This document shows positions 35,099 to 44,605 of a stretch of 64,000 nt of DNA, piece by piece. Origin of the DNA: Devosia oryziradicis (GTDB lineage Bacteria > Pseudomonadota > Alphaproteobacteria > Rhizobiales > Devosiaceae); assembly GCF_016698645.1 (NCBI RefSeq), contig NZ_CP068047.1:896001-960000 (forward strand). Reading direction: 5' to 3'. The position numbers and the translations under genes are program-made. The notes under the pieces are model-generated. The model was not told where the DNA came from, did no database searches, and saw only the letters and a list, made by a program, of their open reading frames with translations. Within the stretch, counting starts at the first letter, position 1, and the number at the start of each line of letters is the position of its first letter.

Positions 35099-35929
35099 TC
35101 ACGCCTTCCCCAGGATATCGCCGAGACGCGTGGTAGCGCTGCCCGGCTTGAGCGGCTTCTGCTGGCTTTCATGCGGCACCCAGCCCGACAGCCAGACGAT
35201 TTCGAGCGTGGCGCGGATCCGTCCGTCCGGATCGGCATCCCGGGCCTGGTAGGCATTGGCCGCAGCGGCCAGCAGCGCCGGGCTGGCCGGATGACGCGGC
35301 CGATCGACCAGCGGATTGGCGGCGCCCAGCGCCTTGAGTTCGGCCATCAGCGCGAAGGGGGTCGGATAGCGCACGATATGGGTCTCGACGTCGGCCACCG
35401 GCAAGGCAAGGCCGGCGCGCTGTAGCAGAGCGCCGCCATCACGCACCTGGATCATCGGCGCCACGCGGGCGGATGCGCCGCCCAATACCAGGGCGTCAGC
35501 GGCGAGGAAGGCTTCGCGCAGTTCGGTCAGGGTCTCGCCGCCCAGCGCGGCAATCATCAGCAGGCCGTCCGGCAACAGCCGGGCCCGCAGCCGGGCGAGG
35601 TAGCCGGGCACGTCATTGACGGCCTGCAGGTGCAGCACGGAGACGATGAGATTGTAGTCCTCGCCCGTCAATTGGGGCACCTCGTCCGCTCCGGCGAAGG
35701 CCGCGTGGCGTTCGAAGGTGAAGCGGCTGCTCGCCGTCTGGCCGGATGCCGGGAGCCGCTCGAGATCGGGGCCGATGATGGCGGCCCGGGGAAAGTCGCG
35801 GATCAGCGCGCCCAAGCGGTCTTCGAGGTCGGCCAGCACCAGGTCGGTGACGAAATCACTGGGCTGCGGCCGGCGCGCCAGGTGGCGGGCAATCAGCGCA
35901 GTATCGAAAATGGCGGGTGGCTGGGTCAT
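35099..35929 (-). CDS. SAM-dependent methyltransferase (BioC/NDUFAF5-like)
   Basis: A 276-residue class I methyltransferase. The start IFDTALIARHLARRP resembles the NDUFAF5/BioC-like proteins of alphaproteobacteria. The core includes DFPRAAIIGPDLERLP (SAM-binding strand), NLIVSVLHLQAVNDVPGYL (motif post I to IV) and LLPDGLLMIAALGGETLTELREAF. In mitochondria the relative hydroxylates a complex I subunit; here the role is unknown. It is divergent from comF across 41 nt, a common alphaproteobacterial order. Confidence 0.85.
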   Translation of the reverse strand: MTQPPAIFDTALIARHLARRPQPSDFVTDLVLADLEDRLGALIRDFPRAAIIGPDLERLPASGQTASSRFTFERHAAFAGADEVPQLTGEDYNLIVSVLHLQAVNDVPGYLARLRARLLPDGLLMIAALGGETLTELREAFLAADALVLGGASARVAPMIQVRDGGALLQRAGLALPVADVETHIVRYPTPFALMAELKALGAANPLVDRPRHPASPALLAAAANAYQARDADPDGRIRATLEIVWLSGWVPHESQQKPLKPGSATTRLGDILGKA

Positions 35930-35970
35930 GATGGTCTTGCGGCCTGGCGGCGACGTGGCAGTATGGCCTT

Positions 35971-36765
35971 ATGAAGAGTGGAGCAGGGCTTGTCAAAACC
36001 GGATGGGGCCATGCCATGGCGCGGGCCGCGCGGCTGGCCGGCGGTCGATTGCTCGACCTGGCCTATCCCCCGGTGTGCCTCAACTGCGATGCGCCGACCG
36101 CCAACGCCGATACGCTCTGCCCCAAATGCTTTACCGCCCTGCGCCCGATCACGGCGCCGCTCTGCCCGGTGCTTGGCCTGCCTTTCAGCGTCTCACTGGG
36201 CCCCGACGCCCTGTCTGCCGAAGCGCTGGCCGACCCGCCACCCTTCGGGCGGGCCCGGGCGGCCGTGATCTATGGCGAAGTGGCCTCCACCATCGTTTCG
36301 CGCCTCAAATATGGCGATCGGCCTGAGCTGGCGCGCTTCTGTGCGCGGCTGATGGCTGGGGCCGGGCACCAGTTATGGGCCGATGCGCCGTTGCTGGTGC
36401 CGGTGCCGCTGCATCGGGCGCGGCAGCGCGAGCGGCGCTACAACCAGTCGGCGGAACTGGCGCGGGCGATCGGCCGGCTGACTGGGCTCGCGGTCGACGC
36501 CGACCTGGTGCAACGCATCCGCAAGACGCGCCAGCAGGTGGGCCTCAGCAGCGATGGGCGGCAGCGCAACGTCTCGGGCGCCTTTGCCGTACACCCCGAT
36601 GCGCTGATGCGGGTGCGGAGCCGTCGGGTGGTGCTGGTCGATGATGTCTATACCACCGGCGCGACGGTCAAGGCGGTCACGCGCAGCTTGCGCAAGGCAG
36701 GGATCGACACTGTCGACGTCGTGACCTTCGCCCGCGTTGTCATTGGCGCGGACTTGCCCATATAA
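35971..36765 (+). CDS. comF: ComF-family phosphoribosyltransferase-like protein
   Basis: A 264-residue ComF-like protein. An N-terminal zinc ribbon (Cys36, Cys39, Cys50, Cys53) precedes a phosphoribosyltransferase-type domain ending in the PRPP loop VVLVDDVYTTGAT. Middle motifs include PVPLHRARQRERRYNQSAELA. In naturally competent bacteria ComF helps DNA uptake; in alphaproteobacteria the role is unclear. The gene is followed by grxC after 34 nt, with the nitrilase and DUF1178 genes next, the usual block in this order. Confidence 0.92.
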   Translation: MKSGAGLVKTGWGHAMARAARLAGGRLLDLAYPPVCLNCDAPTANADTLCPKCFTALRPITAPLCPVLGLPFSVSLGPDALSAEALADPPPFGRARAAVIYGEVASTIVSRLKYGDRPELARFCARLMAGAGHQLWADAPLLVPVPLHRARQRERRYNQSAELARAIGRLTGLAVDADLVQRIRKTRQQVGLSSDGRQRNVSGAFAVHPDALMRVRSRRVVLVDDVYTTGATVKAVTRSLRKAGIDTVDVVTFARVVIGADLPI

Positions 36766-36799
36766 GAAACAAACCCCTTGCTCCATTGGAGAAAGCCTG

Positions 36800-37054
36800 A
36801 TGGCCAAGATCGAAATCTACACCACCCCGACCTGCCCCTATTGTCATGCCGCCAAGGCGCTGCTGGCCGACAAGGGCGCACAATACACCGAAATCACGGT
36901 GCTCGATCCTGCATTGCGCGAAGCCATGACCGAACGTGCGCATGGCCGCCGCACCGTGCCGCAGATTTTCATCGATGACACCCATGTCGGGGGCTATGAC
37001 GACATGGCGGCGCTCGACCGCCGCGGTGGGCTCGATCCGCTGCTGCAGGCGTAA
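36800..37054 (+). CDS. grxC: Glutaredoxin 3
   Basis: An 84-residue dithiol glutaredoxin reducing disulphides with glutathione. The active site CPYC is at 12-15, TVPQIFIDD carries the cis-Pro near residue 54, and GGYDDM near the C-terminus binds glutathione. GGAG precedes ATG 36800. It lies inside the comF-grxC-nitrilase-DUF1178 block and starts 34 nt after comF. Confidence 0.97.
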   Translation: MAKIEIYTTPTCPYCHAAKALLADKGAQYTEITVLDPALREAMTERAHGRRTVPQIFIDDTHVGGYDDMAALDRRGGLDPLLQA

Positions 37055-37075
37055 ACGACCGACCGAGGCTACCTT

Positions 37076-37906
37076 ATGAAGATCGCCGCCATCCAAATGC
37101 GGTCGGGGCTCGATCCCCAGGCCAACCTCGCCGCGCTCGAACCCATGCTGGCCGAGGCGGCGGCCGCCGGCGCGCGCTATGCGCTGACGCCCGAGGTCAC
37201 CATGATCTTCCCGGAGAACCGGGACCAGCTGCGGAGCGTGGCAGCGCCGTTCGAGGGGCATCCGCAACTGCTCCGCATCGGCGAGCTGGCCCAGCAGCAC
37301 GGGATGTATATCCAGATCGGTTCGCTGGCCGTGCCGTTGCCCGATGGCCGGTTTGCCAACCGCTCGGTGCTGTTCGGACCCGATGGCCGGCAGGTGGCGA
37401 CCTATGACAAGATCCACCTGTTCGACGCCGACATTGCCGGCCTCAATGCCTATCGCGAAAGCGCGACCTATGCGGGCGGCGAACGCGCGGTGACGGCTGA
37501 CCTGGGCGAATTCACCCTGGGCATGAGCATCTGCTACGATATGCGCTTCCCCAAGCTCTACAACGCGCTGGCCAATGCCGGCGCGACGCTGATAGCCGTG
37601 CCCGCCGCCTTTACCGTGCCCACCGGTCAGGCGCATTGGCACGTGCTGCTGCGGGCGCGGGCCATCGAGACGGGGTCCTATGTCATTGCGGCGGCACAGG
37701 GCGGCACGCATGACAATGGCCGCGCTACCTATGGCCATTCGCTGGTGATCGATCCATGGGGCCGGGTCATTGCCGAGCTCGATCACGACGAGCCCGGTGT
37801 GCTGTTGGCAGAGATTGCTCCGGAGGCGGTTGCCGACGCACGCGGCCGTATCCCGGCTCTGGCCAATGCGCGAAACTTTGCTCTTCCCGAGGCGTTGCAG
37901 CCCTAA
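37076..37906 (+). CDS. Carbon-nitrogen hydrolase (nitrilase superfamily, Nit-like)
   Basis: A 276-residue hydrolase with the catalytic triad Glu40 (TPEVT), Lys112 (YDKIHLFDAD) and Cys153 (SICYDMRFP). The sequence around it, HLFDADI and RFPKLYNALAN, matches the Nit1/Nit2 branch, which removes deaminated glutathione or omega-amides; the link with grxC next door suits that. Start ATG 37076 is 21 nt after grxC. The exact substrate is inferred. Confidence 0.93.
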   Translation: MKIAAIQMRSGLDPQANLAALEPMLAEAAAAGARYALTPEVTMIFPENRDQLRSVAAPFEGHPQLLRIGELAQQHGMYIQIGSLAVPLPDGRFANRSVLFGPDGRQVATYDKIHLFDADIAGLNAYRESATYAGGERAVTADLGEFTLGMSICYDMRFPKLYNALANAGATLIAVPAAFTVPTGQAHWHVLLRARAIETGSYVIAAAQGGTHDNGRATYGHSLVIDPWGRVIAELDHDEPGVLLAEIAPEAVADARGRIPALANARNFALPEALQP

Positions 37907-37966
37907 GGCGCCGGCCTATATCTTCCTGCAAGCAACCGGGCCGCATCGGCTCACGAGACGACCGCC

Positions 37967-38389
37967 TTGATCCAATACTCGCTTCACTGCTCCAAAGGTC
38001 ATCACTACGACGCCTGGTTCAAGAATGCCGCGGCATTCGATGAACAGCAGGCGCGGGGTATCGTGACCTGCGCAGTCTGCGGCGATGGCGCGATCGCCAA
38101 AGCCCCGATGGCGCCGGCGGTGGCGCGAACCGACAACCAGAAGGTGTCGCTGAGTGCGGCGCATCCGGATGCGCCGAAGTTCCGAGATTTGCTGCGCGCC
38201 TATCGGCAGAAGGTAATGAGCGAAGCCGACTATGTCGGCGACCGCTTCGCCGACGAAGCCCGCAAGATCCATTTCGAGGAAGCGGAAGCCCGCGGCATCT
38301 ATGGCGAAGCGACCCGCGACGAGGTCGCCGGGCTGATCGAGGATGGCGTCGACTTCCTCCCGCTGCCCGACATCGCCGACGACAACTAG
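37967..38389 (+). CDS. DUF1178 protein
   Basis: A 140-residue protein of the DUF1178 family. The N-terminus, SLHCSKGHHYDAWFKN, and the following VTCAVCGDG form a probable zinc ribbon (Cys8, Cys35, Cys38 and nearby His). The middle has YVGDRFADEARKIHFEEAE, highly typical of the family. The function is unknown. It starts at TTG 37967, 60 nt after the nitrilase stop. In related genomes ubiG and lysC are close behind; here accessory genes intervene. Confidence 0.9.
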   Translation: MIQYSLHCSKGHHYDAWFKNAAAFDEQQARGIVTCAVCGDGAIAKAPMAPAVARTDNQKVSLSAAHPDAPKFRDLLRAYRQKVMSEADYVGDRFADEARKIHFEEAEARGIYGEATRDEVAGLIEDGVDFLPLPDIADDN

Positions 38390-38539
38390 ACGACGCGATT
38401 TTCCGATAGACCTCAGGGTGAGCCTTGGCAAACCACGAGGCCGCCATACCGACATTGCCACGACCTCGTCCTGCGGCGATGGGGTCTACTGGCCCAAGTT
38501 CCGGCGCCACTCCCGGCGCAATGATACGGAGACATCACG

Positions 38540-39409
38540 ATGACGACACTGGACGCAGCCCTTTCGGGCACGTTTGCCATTGGCGGCGACCTGACGGTCA
38601 ATCGCCTCGGTTTCGGCGCCATGCGCATTACCGGGCGGGGCATTTGGGGTCCGCCCGAAGACCCAGAAGAGGCCAAGGCGACGCTGCGCCGCCTGCCCGA
38701 CCTCAACGTCAACTTCGTGGACACGGCGGAAAGCTATGGTCCCTATATCAGCGAAGAACTGATCGGCGAGGTACTGGCGCCTTATAGCAGGGGCACGATC
38801 GTCGCCACCAAGAGCGGCCTTACCCGCACCGGCCCGGACCAGTGGCATCAGCTGGGTCGCCCGGAATTCCTGCGCCAGGGTGCTATCCAGTCGCTGCGCC
38901 GGCTCAAGGTCGAGGTGATCGACCTCTGGCAGCTGCATCGCATCGAAAGCGGCACGCCGCGGGCCGATCAGTTCGGTGCCATTGCCCAGCTGCAGAAGGA
39001 CGGGATCATCCGCCATGTGGGCCTGAGCGAAGTCAGCGTCGCCGACATCAAGGAAGCCAGCCAATACTTCAAGGTGACGACCGTCCAGAACATGTACAAC
39101 CTAGTCAGCCGCAATGCCGAGGATGTGCTGGACTATTGCGAAGCCAATGGCATCGGCTTCATTCCGTGGCGGCCGATCGACGGCGGGAATCTCGAATCCA
39201 CGAGCGCCGAGTTCAAGGCCATCATGGACAAGCACGGGGCATCCGCCAGCCAGCTGGCTTTGGCCTGGATGCTGAAGCGCTCGCCGGTCATGCTGCCCAT
39301 TCCGGGCACCGGCAAGGTCAAGCACCTGGAAGAAAACGTGGCCGCGGCTGCAATCCAGCTCAGCGACGACGAGTTCACGACGCTCGATCGAATCGGGCGC
39401 AAGGCCTGA
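38540..39409 (+). CDS. Aldo/keto reductase
   Basis: A 289-residue NADPH-dependent aldo/keto reductase. The catalytic tetrad Asp-Tyr-Lys-His is visible in FVDTAESYG (Asp and Tyr), ATKSG (Lys) and LWQLHRI (His). The C-terminal part has [13 protein letters not shown], binding the cofactor phosphate. The substrate is unknown. It stands alone on the plus strand, starting 150 nt after DUF1178, and ends just before a hairpin at 39444. Confidence 0.93.
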   Translation: MTTLDAALSGTFAIGGDLTVNRLGFGAMRITGRGIWGPPEDPEEAKATLRRLPDLNVNFVDTAESYGPYISEELIGEVLAPYSRGTIVATKSGLTRTGPDQWHQLGRPEFLRQGAIQSLRRLKVEVIDLWQLHRIESGTPRADQFGAIAQLQKDGIIRHVGLSEVSVADIKEASQYFKVTTVQNMYNLVSRNAEDVLDYCEANGIGFIPWRPIDGGNLESTSAEFKAIMDKHGASASQLALAWMLKRSPVMLPIPGTGKVKHLEENVAAAAIQLSDDEFTTLDRIGRKA

Positions 39410-39443
39410 ACGCCGACGCTTGAATAGCATTGGAAGCCATGCC

Positions 39444-39469
39444 AGCCTCCCTCCGTTCGGAGGGAGGCT
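39444..39469 (+). promoter_or_regulatory. Hairpin that buries a Shine-Dalgarno sequence (or terminator)
   Basis: AGCCTCCCTCC (39444-39454), loop GTTC, GGAGGGAGGCT (39459-39469), then TTT. The descending arm contains GGGAGG, 5 nt before ATG 39473. The element could end the aldo/keto reductase mRNA, or block translation of the next gene until melted. Confidence 0.65.
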
Positions 39470-39472
39470 TTT

Positions 39473-39910
39473 ATGCGCAGGCTAGCCGGAGTTGCTGTCT
39501 TACTTGCCGCTACCGTCCTGCCGGCCAGTGCCGGCGTGGTCGAGGGCATGTTCGAGATCGAGGGCGGGTGCTTCGTGCGCAAGTATGACCCAGCGCATCT
39601 GCGGGCCCACCCGGATCAGGTCGTGACGCAGATCTCGCTTGAGACCTCGCGCACCCAGCTGGATCGCGAGCATGTCATCCTCGATCTCGAATTCACGACC
39701 CGGCAGGGCACGCATTACAGTGCACTGGCCTCCTGCACGCGCGATGACCGATGCGGCATCGAGGGGGATGGCGGATCGTTCACGCTGCGGCGAACGGGTC
39801 CGCAGATCAGGATGAGCGTGGGCGACTTCCTCGCCGTCGAAGGCGATAGGGACTTCTCACCCAATCTCGCCGAAAGCGATGACCGGGTGTTCCTGCTCAA
39901 TCCGTGCTGA
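39473..39910 (+). CDS. Secreted protein of unknown function
   Basis: A 145-residue protein; I recognise no family. A signal peptide (about 20 residues, ending in ASA) precedes the mature part. That part has four Cys (GGCFVRK, SCTRDDRCGIEG and the terminal Cys), so disulphides are likely. The start is fixed by GGGAGG 5 nt before ATG 39473, although that site lies in the stem of a hairpin. It is followed by a family A repeat and convergent ilvD. Periplasmic location is likely. Confidence 0.75.
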   Translation: MRRLAGVAVLLAATVLPASAGVVEGMFEIEGGCFVRKYDPAHLRAHPDQVVTQISLETSRTQLDREHVILDLEFTTRQGTHYSALASCTRDDRCGIEGDGGSFTLRRTGPQIRMSVGDFLAVEGDRDFSPNLAESDDRVFLLNPC

Positions 39911-40074
39911 AGGGATCAGGGTCGGTTCGATAGGGAGGGTGGAATCCCCGCTATCGAACCTGACCAGTCCAGCTGTCTTGGCAGACCGCTGGGTGGCTGG
40001 GCGGGGGTCTAGCACCGCGCGCGGTGGTTGTCACGCGATTGTCGTGAATGGCGGCGATGCGCCCAACCACTGCG

Positions 40075-40160
40075 CGTCATCCTCGGGCTTGACCCGAGGA
40101 CGTTACACTTTCAGAGCATCCGGTCAGTGCAGAGCCCTCGGGTCAAGCCCGAGGGTGACG
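40075..40160. repeat. Palindromic repeat family A, full copy
   Basis: Starts CGTCATCCTCGGGCTTG and ends CAAGCCCGAGGGTGACG. It lies in the 276-nt gap between the convergent secreted-protein gene and ilvD. Nothing else in that gap is supported. Confidence 0.88.
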
Positions 40161-40186
40161 CCTTGTGGTTGAGGCGTCGGCGGGGG

Positions 40187-42040
40187 TCAATTCCAGAGCT
40201 TGTCGATCGCCTGCGTGTCACGCACGGCGCCGCGGGCGGCTGATGTCGCGAAGGCGGCATAGGCCTTGAGTGCAGTCGTCACGTTGCGCTTGCGCGGATG
40301 GGCCGGCTTCCAGCCGAGCTTGTCCTGGTCGTGGCGGCGCTGGGTCAGTTCGTCATCGCTCACCAGCAGGGTGATGGTGCGGTTGGGGATGTCGATCTCG
40401 ATCGTGTCGCCCTCGCGCACCAGCCCGATCGTGCCGCCTTCGGCCGCCTCTGGCGAGACGTGGCCGATGGAGAGGCCTGAGGTGCCGCCGGAGAAGCGGC
40501 CGTCGGTGAGGAGGGCGCAGGCTTTGCCCAGGCCCTTGGACTTGAGGTAGCTCGTCGGGTAGAGCATTTCCTGCATGCCCGGGCCGCCACGTGGGCCTTC
40601 GTAGCGAATCACGAGGACGTCGCCTTCCTTGATCTGGTTGGAGAGGATCGCCTTGACGGTATCCTCCTGCGACTCGAACACGCGGGCGGGCCCGGTGAAT
40701 TTGAGGATCGACTCGTCGACGCCTGCCGTCTTAACGATGCAGCCATCGATGGCGATATTGCCCTTGAGTACGGCCAGCCCGCCATCCTTGCTGAACGGCG
40801 TTTCCGCCGAGCGGATCACGCCATTCTGTCGGTCGAGGTCGAGTTCGGCCCAGCGGTTGGACTGCGAAAAGGCTTGTGTGGTGCGCACCCCGCCGGGGGC
40901 GGCCATGTAGAAATTGCGCACCGATTCCGAATTGGTGCGGGAAATGTCCCACTTGTCGATGGCGTCGCCCATGGTGGCGGCATGCACGGTCGGCTCGGCG
41001 CGGTTGATGAGGCCAGCGCGATCCATCTGGCCAAGGATGGCGAAGATGCCGCCAGCGCGATGGACGTCTTCCATGTGAACGTCGGCCTTGGCAGGCGCGA
41101 CCTTGCTCAGCACCGGCACCTTGCGCGACAGGCGGTCGATATCGTCCATGGTGAAATCCACTCCGCCTTCATGTGCGGCGGCAAGGATGTGGAGCACCGT
41201 GTTGGTCGAGCCGCCCATGGCGATGTCGAGGCTCATGGCGTTTTCGAAGGCAGCCTTGGTGGCAATCGAGCGCGGCAGCACGGATGCGTCTTCCTGCTCG
41301 TACCAGCGGCGGGCGAGGTCGACGATCAGGTGGCCGGCTTCCTGGAACAGGCGCTTGCGGTCGGAGTGGGTGGCCAGCGTCGAGCCGTTGCCGGGCAGGC
41401 TCAGGCCAAGCGCTTCGGTCAGGCAGTTCATCGAATTGGCGGTGAACATGCCCGAGCATGAGCCGCAGGTGGGGCAGGCGGCCTCTTCGACGGCCTGCAC
41501 TTCGGCATCGGTATAGTGGTCGTCGGCTGCCATCACCATGGCGTCGACCAGGTCGAGCGCCTGCAGCTTGCCCTTGACCAGCGCCTTGCCGGCTTCCATA
41601 GGGCCGCCGGAGACGAAGACGACGGGGATGTTGAGCCGCATGGCGGCGTTCAGCATGCCGGGCGTGATCTTGTCGCAATTGGAGATGCAGACCATGGCGT
41701 CGGCAGTATGGGCGTTGACCATGTATTCGACGCTGTCGGCGATGATGTCGCGCGAGGGCAGCGAATAAAGCATGCCGTCGTGGCCCATGGCGATGCCGTC
41801 ATCGACCGCGATGGTATTGAATTCCTTGGCCACGCCGCCGGCAGCCTCGATCTCCCGGGCCACCAGCTGGCCGAGATCCTTGAGGTGAACGTGCCCCGGT
41901 ACGAACTGGGTGAAGGAGTTCACAACCGCGATGATGGGTTTGCCGAAATCGGAGTCCTTCATGCCGGTGGCGCGCCAGAGGCCACGCGCGCCGGCCATGT
42001 TGCGGCCATGGGTGGTGGTGCGGGAACGATAGGCTGGCAT
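40187..42040 (-). CDS. ilvD: Dihydroxy-acid dehydratase
   Basis: IlvD dehydrates dihydroxy-acids to 2-keto acids in branched-chain amino-acid synthesis, using an Fe-S cluster and Mg. The 617 residues include CDKITPGM and [18 protein letters not shown], which supply the cluster Cys ligands, and the C-terminal [21 protein letters not shown] that closes the active site. The three-Cys pattern points to a [2Fe-2S]-type enzyme. ATG 42040 is the family start; an in-frame upstream ATG gives an extension with no match. It has an independent promoter region shared with the divergent gene at 42220. Confidence 0.98.
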   Translation of the reverse strand: MPAYRSRTTTHGRNMAGARGLWRATGMKDSDFGKPIIAVVNSFTQFVPGHVHLKDLGQLVAREIEAAGGVAKEFNTIAVDDGIAMGHDGMLYSLPSRDIIADSVEYMVNAHTADAMVCISNCDKITPGMLNAAMRLNIPVVFVSGGPMEAGKALVKGKLQALDLVDAMVMAADDHYTDAEVQAVEEAACPTCGSCSGMFTANSMNCLTEALGLSLPGNGSTLATHSDRKRLFQEAGHLIVDLARRWYEQEDASVLPRSIATKAAFENAMSLDIAMGGSTNTVLHILAAAHEGGVDFTMDDIDRLSRKVPVLSKVAPAKADVHMEDVHRAGGIFAILGQMDRAGLINRAEPTVHAATMGDAIDKWDISRTNSESVRNFYMAAPGGVRTTQAFSQSNRWAELDLDRQNGVIRSAETPFSKDGGLAVLKGNIAIDGCIVKTAGVDESILKFTGPARVFESQEDTVKAILSNQIKEGDVLVIRYEGPRGGPGMQEMLYPTSYLKSKGLGKACALLTDGRFSGGTSGLSIGHVSPEAAEGGTIGLVREGDTIEIDIPNRTITLLVSDDELTQRRHDQDKLGWKPAHPRKRNVTTALKAYAAFATSAARGAVRDTQAIDKLWN

Positions 42041-42132
42041 GGCAGGTCCTCGACGAACAGGTCTGGCGGCGAACGGGCCGCGTTCTTGGGGTTCCTGTTT
42101 AGACCCATTCCAGGCAGGCAGCAACACAAATG

Positions 42133-42153
42133 CGTACCGTACCGTACGGTACG
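42133..42153. promoter_or_regulatory. 16-bp perfect palindrome between divergent genes
   Basis: CGTACCGTACGGTACG (42138-42153) is a perfect palindrome, preceded by another CGTAC. It lies about 93 nt upstream of ilvD and 67 nt upstream of the GyrI-like gene. ACGGTACGT also occurs in the TetR operator at 5754-5762. It is a likely operator for an unknown regulator. Confidence 0.55.
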
Positions 42154-42219
42154 TTGGCAAGACGGATCAAGTCGGTGCCACGGTTTGGGCTACTGTATCC
42201 GGACAACGGGAGTGATCGC

Positions 42220-42807
42220 ATGAAACAGTATCTGGTGGTCGGACTGCTGGGCCTGATGGTGGCGCCAGCCTTGGCGGAGGAATTGACGGGTTGCGCCAGC
42301 ATCTATGAGGCCGACCCGGTCCCGGCGAACCCGGGCTTTGCGCTTTCCGCTCCGCGCCTCGAACAACGCGGGCCGCTGCTGCTGGCCGGGCTCGAGGAGC
42401 CGATATCGGCGGAGACGACGGACAGGCAGATCGACGTGCTGTGGACCCGGTTCGAGCAGCGCAACCAGTGGATCGTCAACGCGGAATCCGACAATCGCAC
42501 CGGAGTTTGCTTCAACGGTGGCGCAGGCGGCTTCGACTATTTTGCCGGACAGGTGCTGGGCGGGCCGGCGGAAAACCTGCCCGAAGCGTTCGCGACGATC
42601 GACCTGACGGCCAACAGCTATGCCGTTTTCACACTGACCGGCCAGGCTACCGATATCAGCGCCGCACACGCGCTGATCTACCAGGTGAAACTGACCCATG
42701 CCGGCCTTGTCGCCGCGGATGCGCCTGACCTCCTGGTGTTTCCGCCGGGCTTCTCGCCGGCGCAACGCAATGTCAAGATTGAGCTCTGGGTGCCGGTGGC
42801 ACAATAG
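42220..42807 (+). CDS. Secreted GyrI-like/AraC effector-binding-domain protein
   Basis: A 195-residue protein with a signal peptide (about 20 residues, APALA). The rest resembles the GyrI-like small-molecule-binding fold, seen in AraC effector domains and gyrase inhibitors. Matching parts are IDVLWTRFEQRNQW, the GGFDYFAGQVLGG strand, SYAVFTLTG and, at the end, VKIELWVPV. Such domains are usually cytoplasmic, so export is notable. ATG 42220 was chosen because upstream residues run into the palindrome at 42133. It is divergent from ilvD. Confidence 0.72.
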   Translation: MKQYLVVGLLGLMVAPALAEELTGCASIYEADPVPANPGFALSAPRLEQRGPLLLAGLEEPISAETTDRQIDVLWTRFEQRNQWIVNAESDNRTGVCFNGGAGGFDYFAGQVLGGPAENLPEAFATIDLTANSYAVFTLTGQATDISAAHALIYQVKLTHAGLVAADAPDLLVFPPGFSPAQRNVKIELWVPVAQ

Positions 42808-42813
42808 GGATTG

Positions 42814-44493
42814 TTAATCCAGGAGGTTGGCGGTGACGCGGTTGCGGCCGCCGCTCTTGGAGCGGTAGAGCGCCGCATCGGCGCGGGACAACACCTTGGC
42901 GACGTCCTCGCCGCGTCCCGCGCTGGTGATGCCGATGCTTACGGTCATGGCCAGTTCTGGCGCCAGGTTGCTCCAGGGCTCGGCCTCGACGAGCATACGG
43001 ATGCGCTGGCAATCGGCGAGGGCGGCGACGACGGCGCGGGCGTCGAACACCAGCAGAAACTCTTCGCCGCCGAGCCGGGCGACAAAGCCGTGGCCTTCCA
43101 TGCCGGATGACAGGAGCGCCGCAAGGCGGCGCAGCACTGCATCGCCCGTCGAATGGCCGTAGCCGTCATTGACCTTCTTGAAATGGTCGGCATCGACGAT
43201 GGCGACCGGGATGGCCGCGTCGGGCGGGCAGTCGGCCAGCCGTTCGCCCAGCGCGCTCAGGGCGTAGCGCCGGTTCTTGAGACCGGTCAGGTCATCCTCG
43301 TGGGCCTGGCGATCGAGATCCTGGGTGCGGGTGAGCAGGTCGCGACGCTCGGTCTCGAGCTCAGCCAGGCGGAGCTGGTGCAGCCGTGTTTCCAGTTTGG
43401 CGCGTTCGACATCGAGCAGGGCGGCACTGAGTTCGGCCATGCCGGTGACCATGCGCGCTCTTGTATCGGCCACCGAACTGCGAATGGCGCTTTCGATGGC
43501 GTGGTAGCGCTTGTAGTGGTCGAAGGCTTCGGGTGTCCGGCCGACGCGCTGGTAGAGATCCGAAAGCAGGCGATGGGCCCGCAGGACCATGGGCTTCTCG
43601 TCATGCTCGATCAGGGGCGGCAGCACCGCCTCGAAGCGGGTGATCGCCGTCTCGGGCTGGTCGAAATGCATGGCGATGCGCGCCAGGTTGAAGCTGGCAT
43701 CGAGCTGGAGCGAAACATAGCCCTTCTGGCTGGCAATGGCATGTGAGCGGGTCGTGGCCTGGCTGGCAGCCTGCTCGTCGCCGCTGAAGGCGAGCAGCAT
43801 GCCGTAATTGCCCAGGCCGATGGCCTCGCGATAGGGGTGGTCGGCAGCGCGGGCCAGCTCGATGGCGTCCCGGGCATGGCCCAGCCCCGTCGCCACGGCT
43901 TCGGCGGCGAGGGCCGCGTCACCCTTTTCCAGGGCATCGCCTGCGAGGTCGACGCCATTGGCGGCGAGGTTGTTGAGAATGCAGAACTTGGCTTCGGCAC
44001 CAAGGCCCGTCGCGAGCGGCAGGGCGCGCTGCATGAAGGCGCGTGACTCGAGGTGATTGCCCATATTGTCATGGGCGCCACCGATGCGGTTATAGGCCCA
44101 GAACAGCAGGTTGGGATCTCGCAGGCGCTGGGCAATCTCCAGGCTGACCGCGAGCACCTGCAGGGCTTCCTCCTGCAGGCCCAGATTGAGGTAGGCCAGG
44201 GCCTGCAGGGTCAGGGCCTGCGCGCGACCGGCTTCGTTGCCTGTTGCTTCATCGAGCGCGGCGGCGCGGCCGCAGGCTTCGGCGGCTTCTTCCATGTCGC
44301 CGGTGCGCAGCAACTGGTTGGCAAGCAGGCGCAGCGCTTCGGCTTCCTGCCCGGCCTCTCCATTCAGCCTGGCATGGTCGATGGCGCGGCGCGCCCATTG
44401 CACGCCTTCATGATAATCGCCCTTGAGGCGCGACGCTTCGCTGGCGGCGACAAAGTCCTCAAAGATCGCGCTTTTGTTATCGGCAGCAAACAT
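42814..44493 (-). CDS. TPR-containing diguanylate cyclase (GGDEF)
   Basis: A 559-residue protein predicted to make cyclic di-GMP. The N-terminal about 370 residues are TPR-like helical repeats (for example AQALTLQALAYLNLGLQEEALQ). A coiled coil (about 365-395) leads to the GGDEF domain, with LGGEEF and the active-site GGEEF at about residues 475-479. The I-site RxxD before it is replaced by Glu-Gly-His-Gly, so product inhibition is probably lost. No signal or membrane segment is seen, so TPRs likely sense a cytosolic partner. ATG 44493 was chosen over an upstream in-frame ATG. Confidence 0.9.
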   Translation of the reverse strand: MFAADNKSAIFEDFVAASEASRLKGDYHEGVQWARRAIDHARLNGEAGQEAEALRLLANQLLRTGDMEEAAEACGRAAALDEATGNEAGRAQALTLQALAYLNLGLQEEALQVLAVSLEIAQRLRDPNLLFWAYNRIGGAHDNMGNHLESRAFMQRALPLATGLGAEAKFCILNNLAANGVDLAGDALEKGDAALAAEAVATGLGHARDAIELARAADHPYREAIGLGNYGMLLAFSGDEQAASQATTRSHAIASQKGYVSLQLDASFNLARIAMHFDQPETAITRFEAVLPPLIEHDEKPMVLRAHRLLSDLYQRVGRTPEAFDHYKRYHAIESAIRSSVADTRARMVTGMAELSAALLDVERAKLETRLHQLRLAELETERRDLLTRTQDLDRQAHEDDLTGLKNRRYALSALGERLADCPPDAAIPVAIVDADHFKKVNDGYGHSTGDAVLRRLAALLSSGMEGHGFVARLGGEEFLLVFDARAVVAALADCQRIRMLVEAEPWSNLAPELAMTVSIGITSAGRGEDVAKVLSRADAALYRSKSGGRNRVTANLLD

Positions 44494-44605
44494 GGAAGAA
44501 CTCTCGCCCCTCCATGTTATTGTCACAGGCAGATTAATCGTTCCCTAGACTTGGGATCGCAATCGCACCAAACGGCCCGCAATGGCGGGGAAATGGTCCC
44601 GCCGG

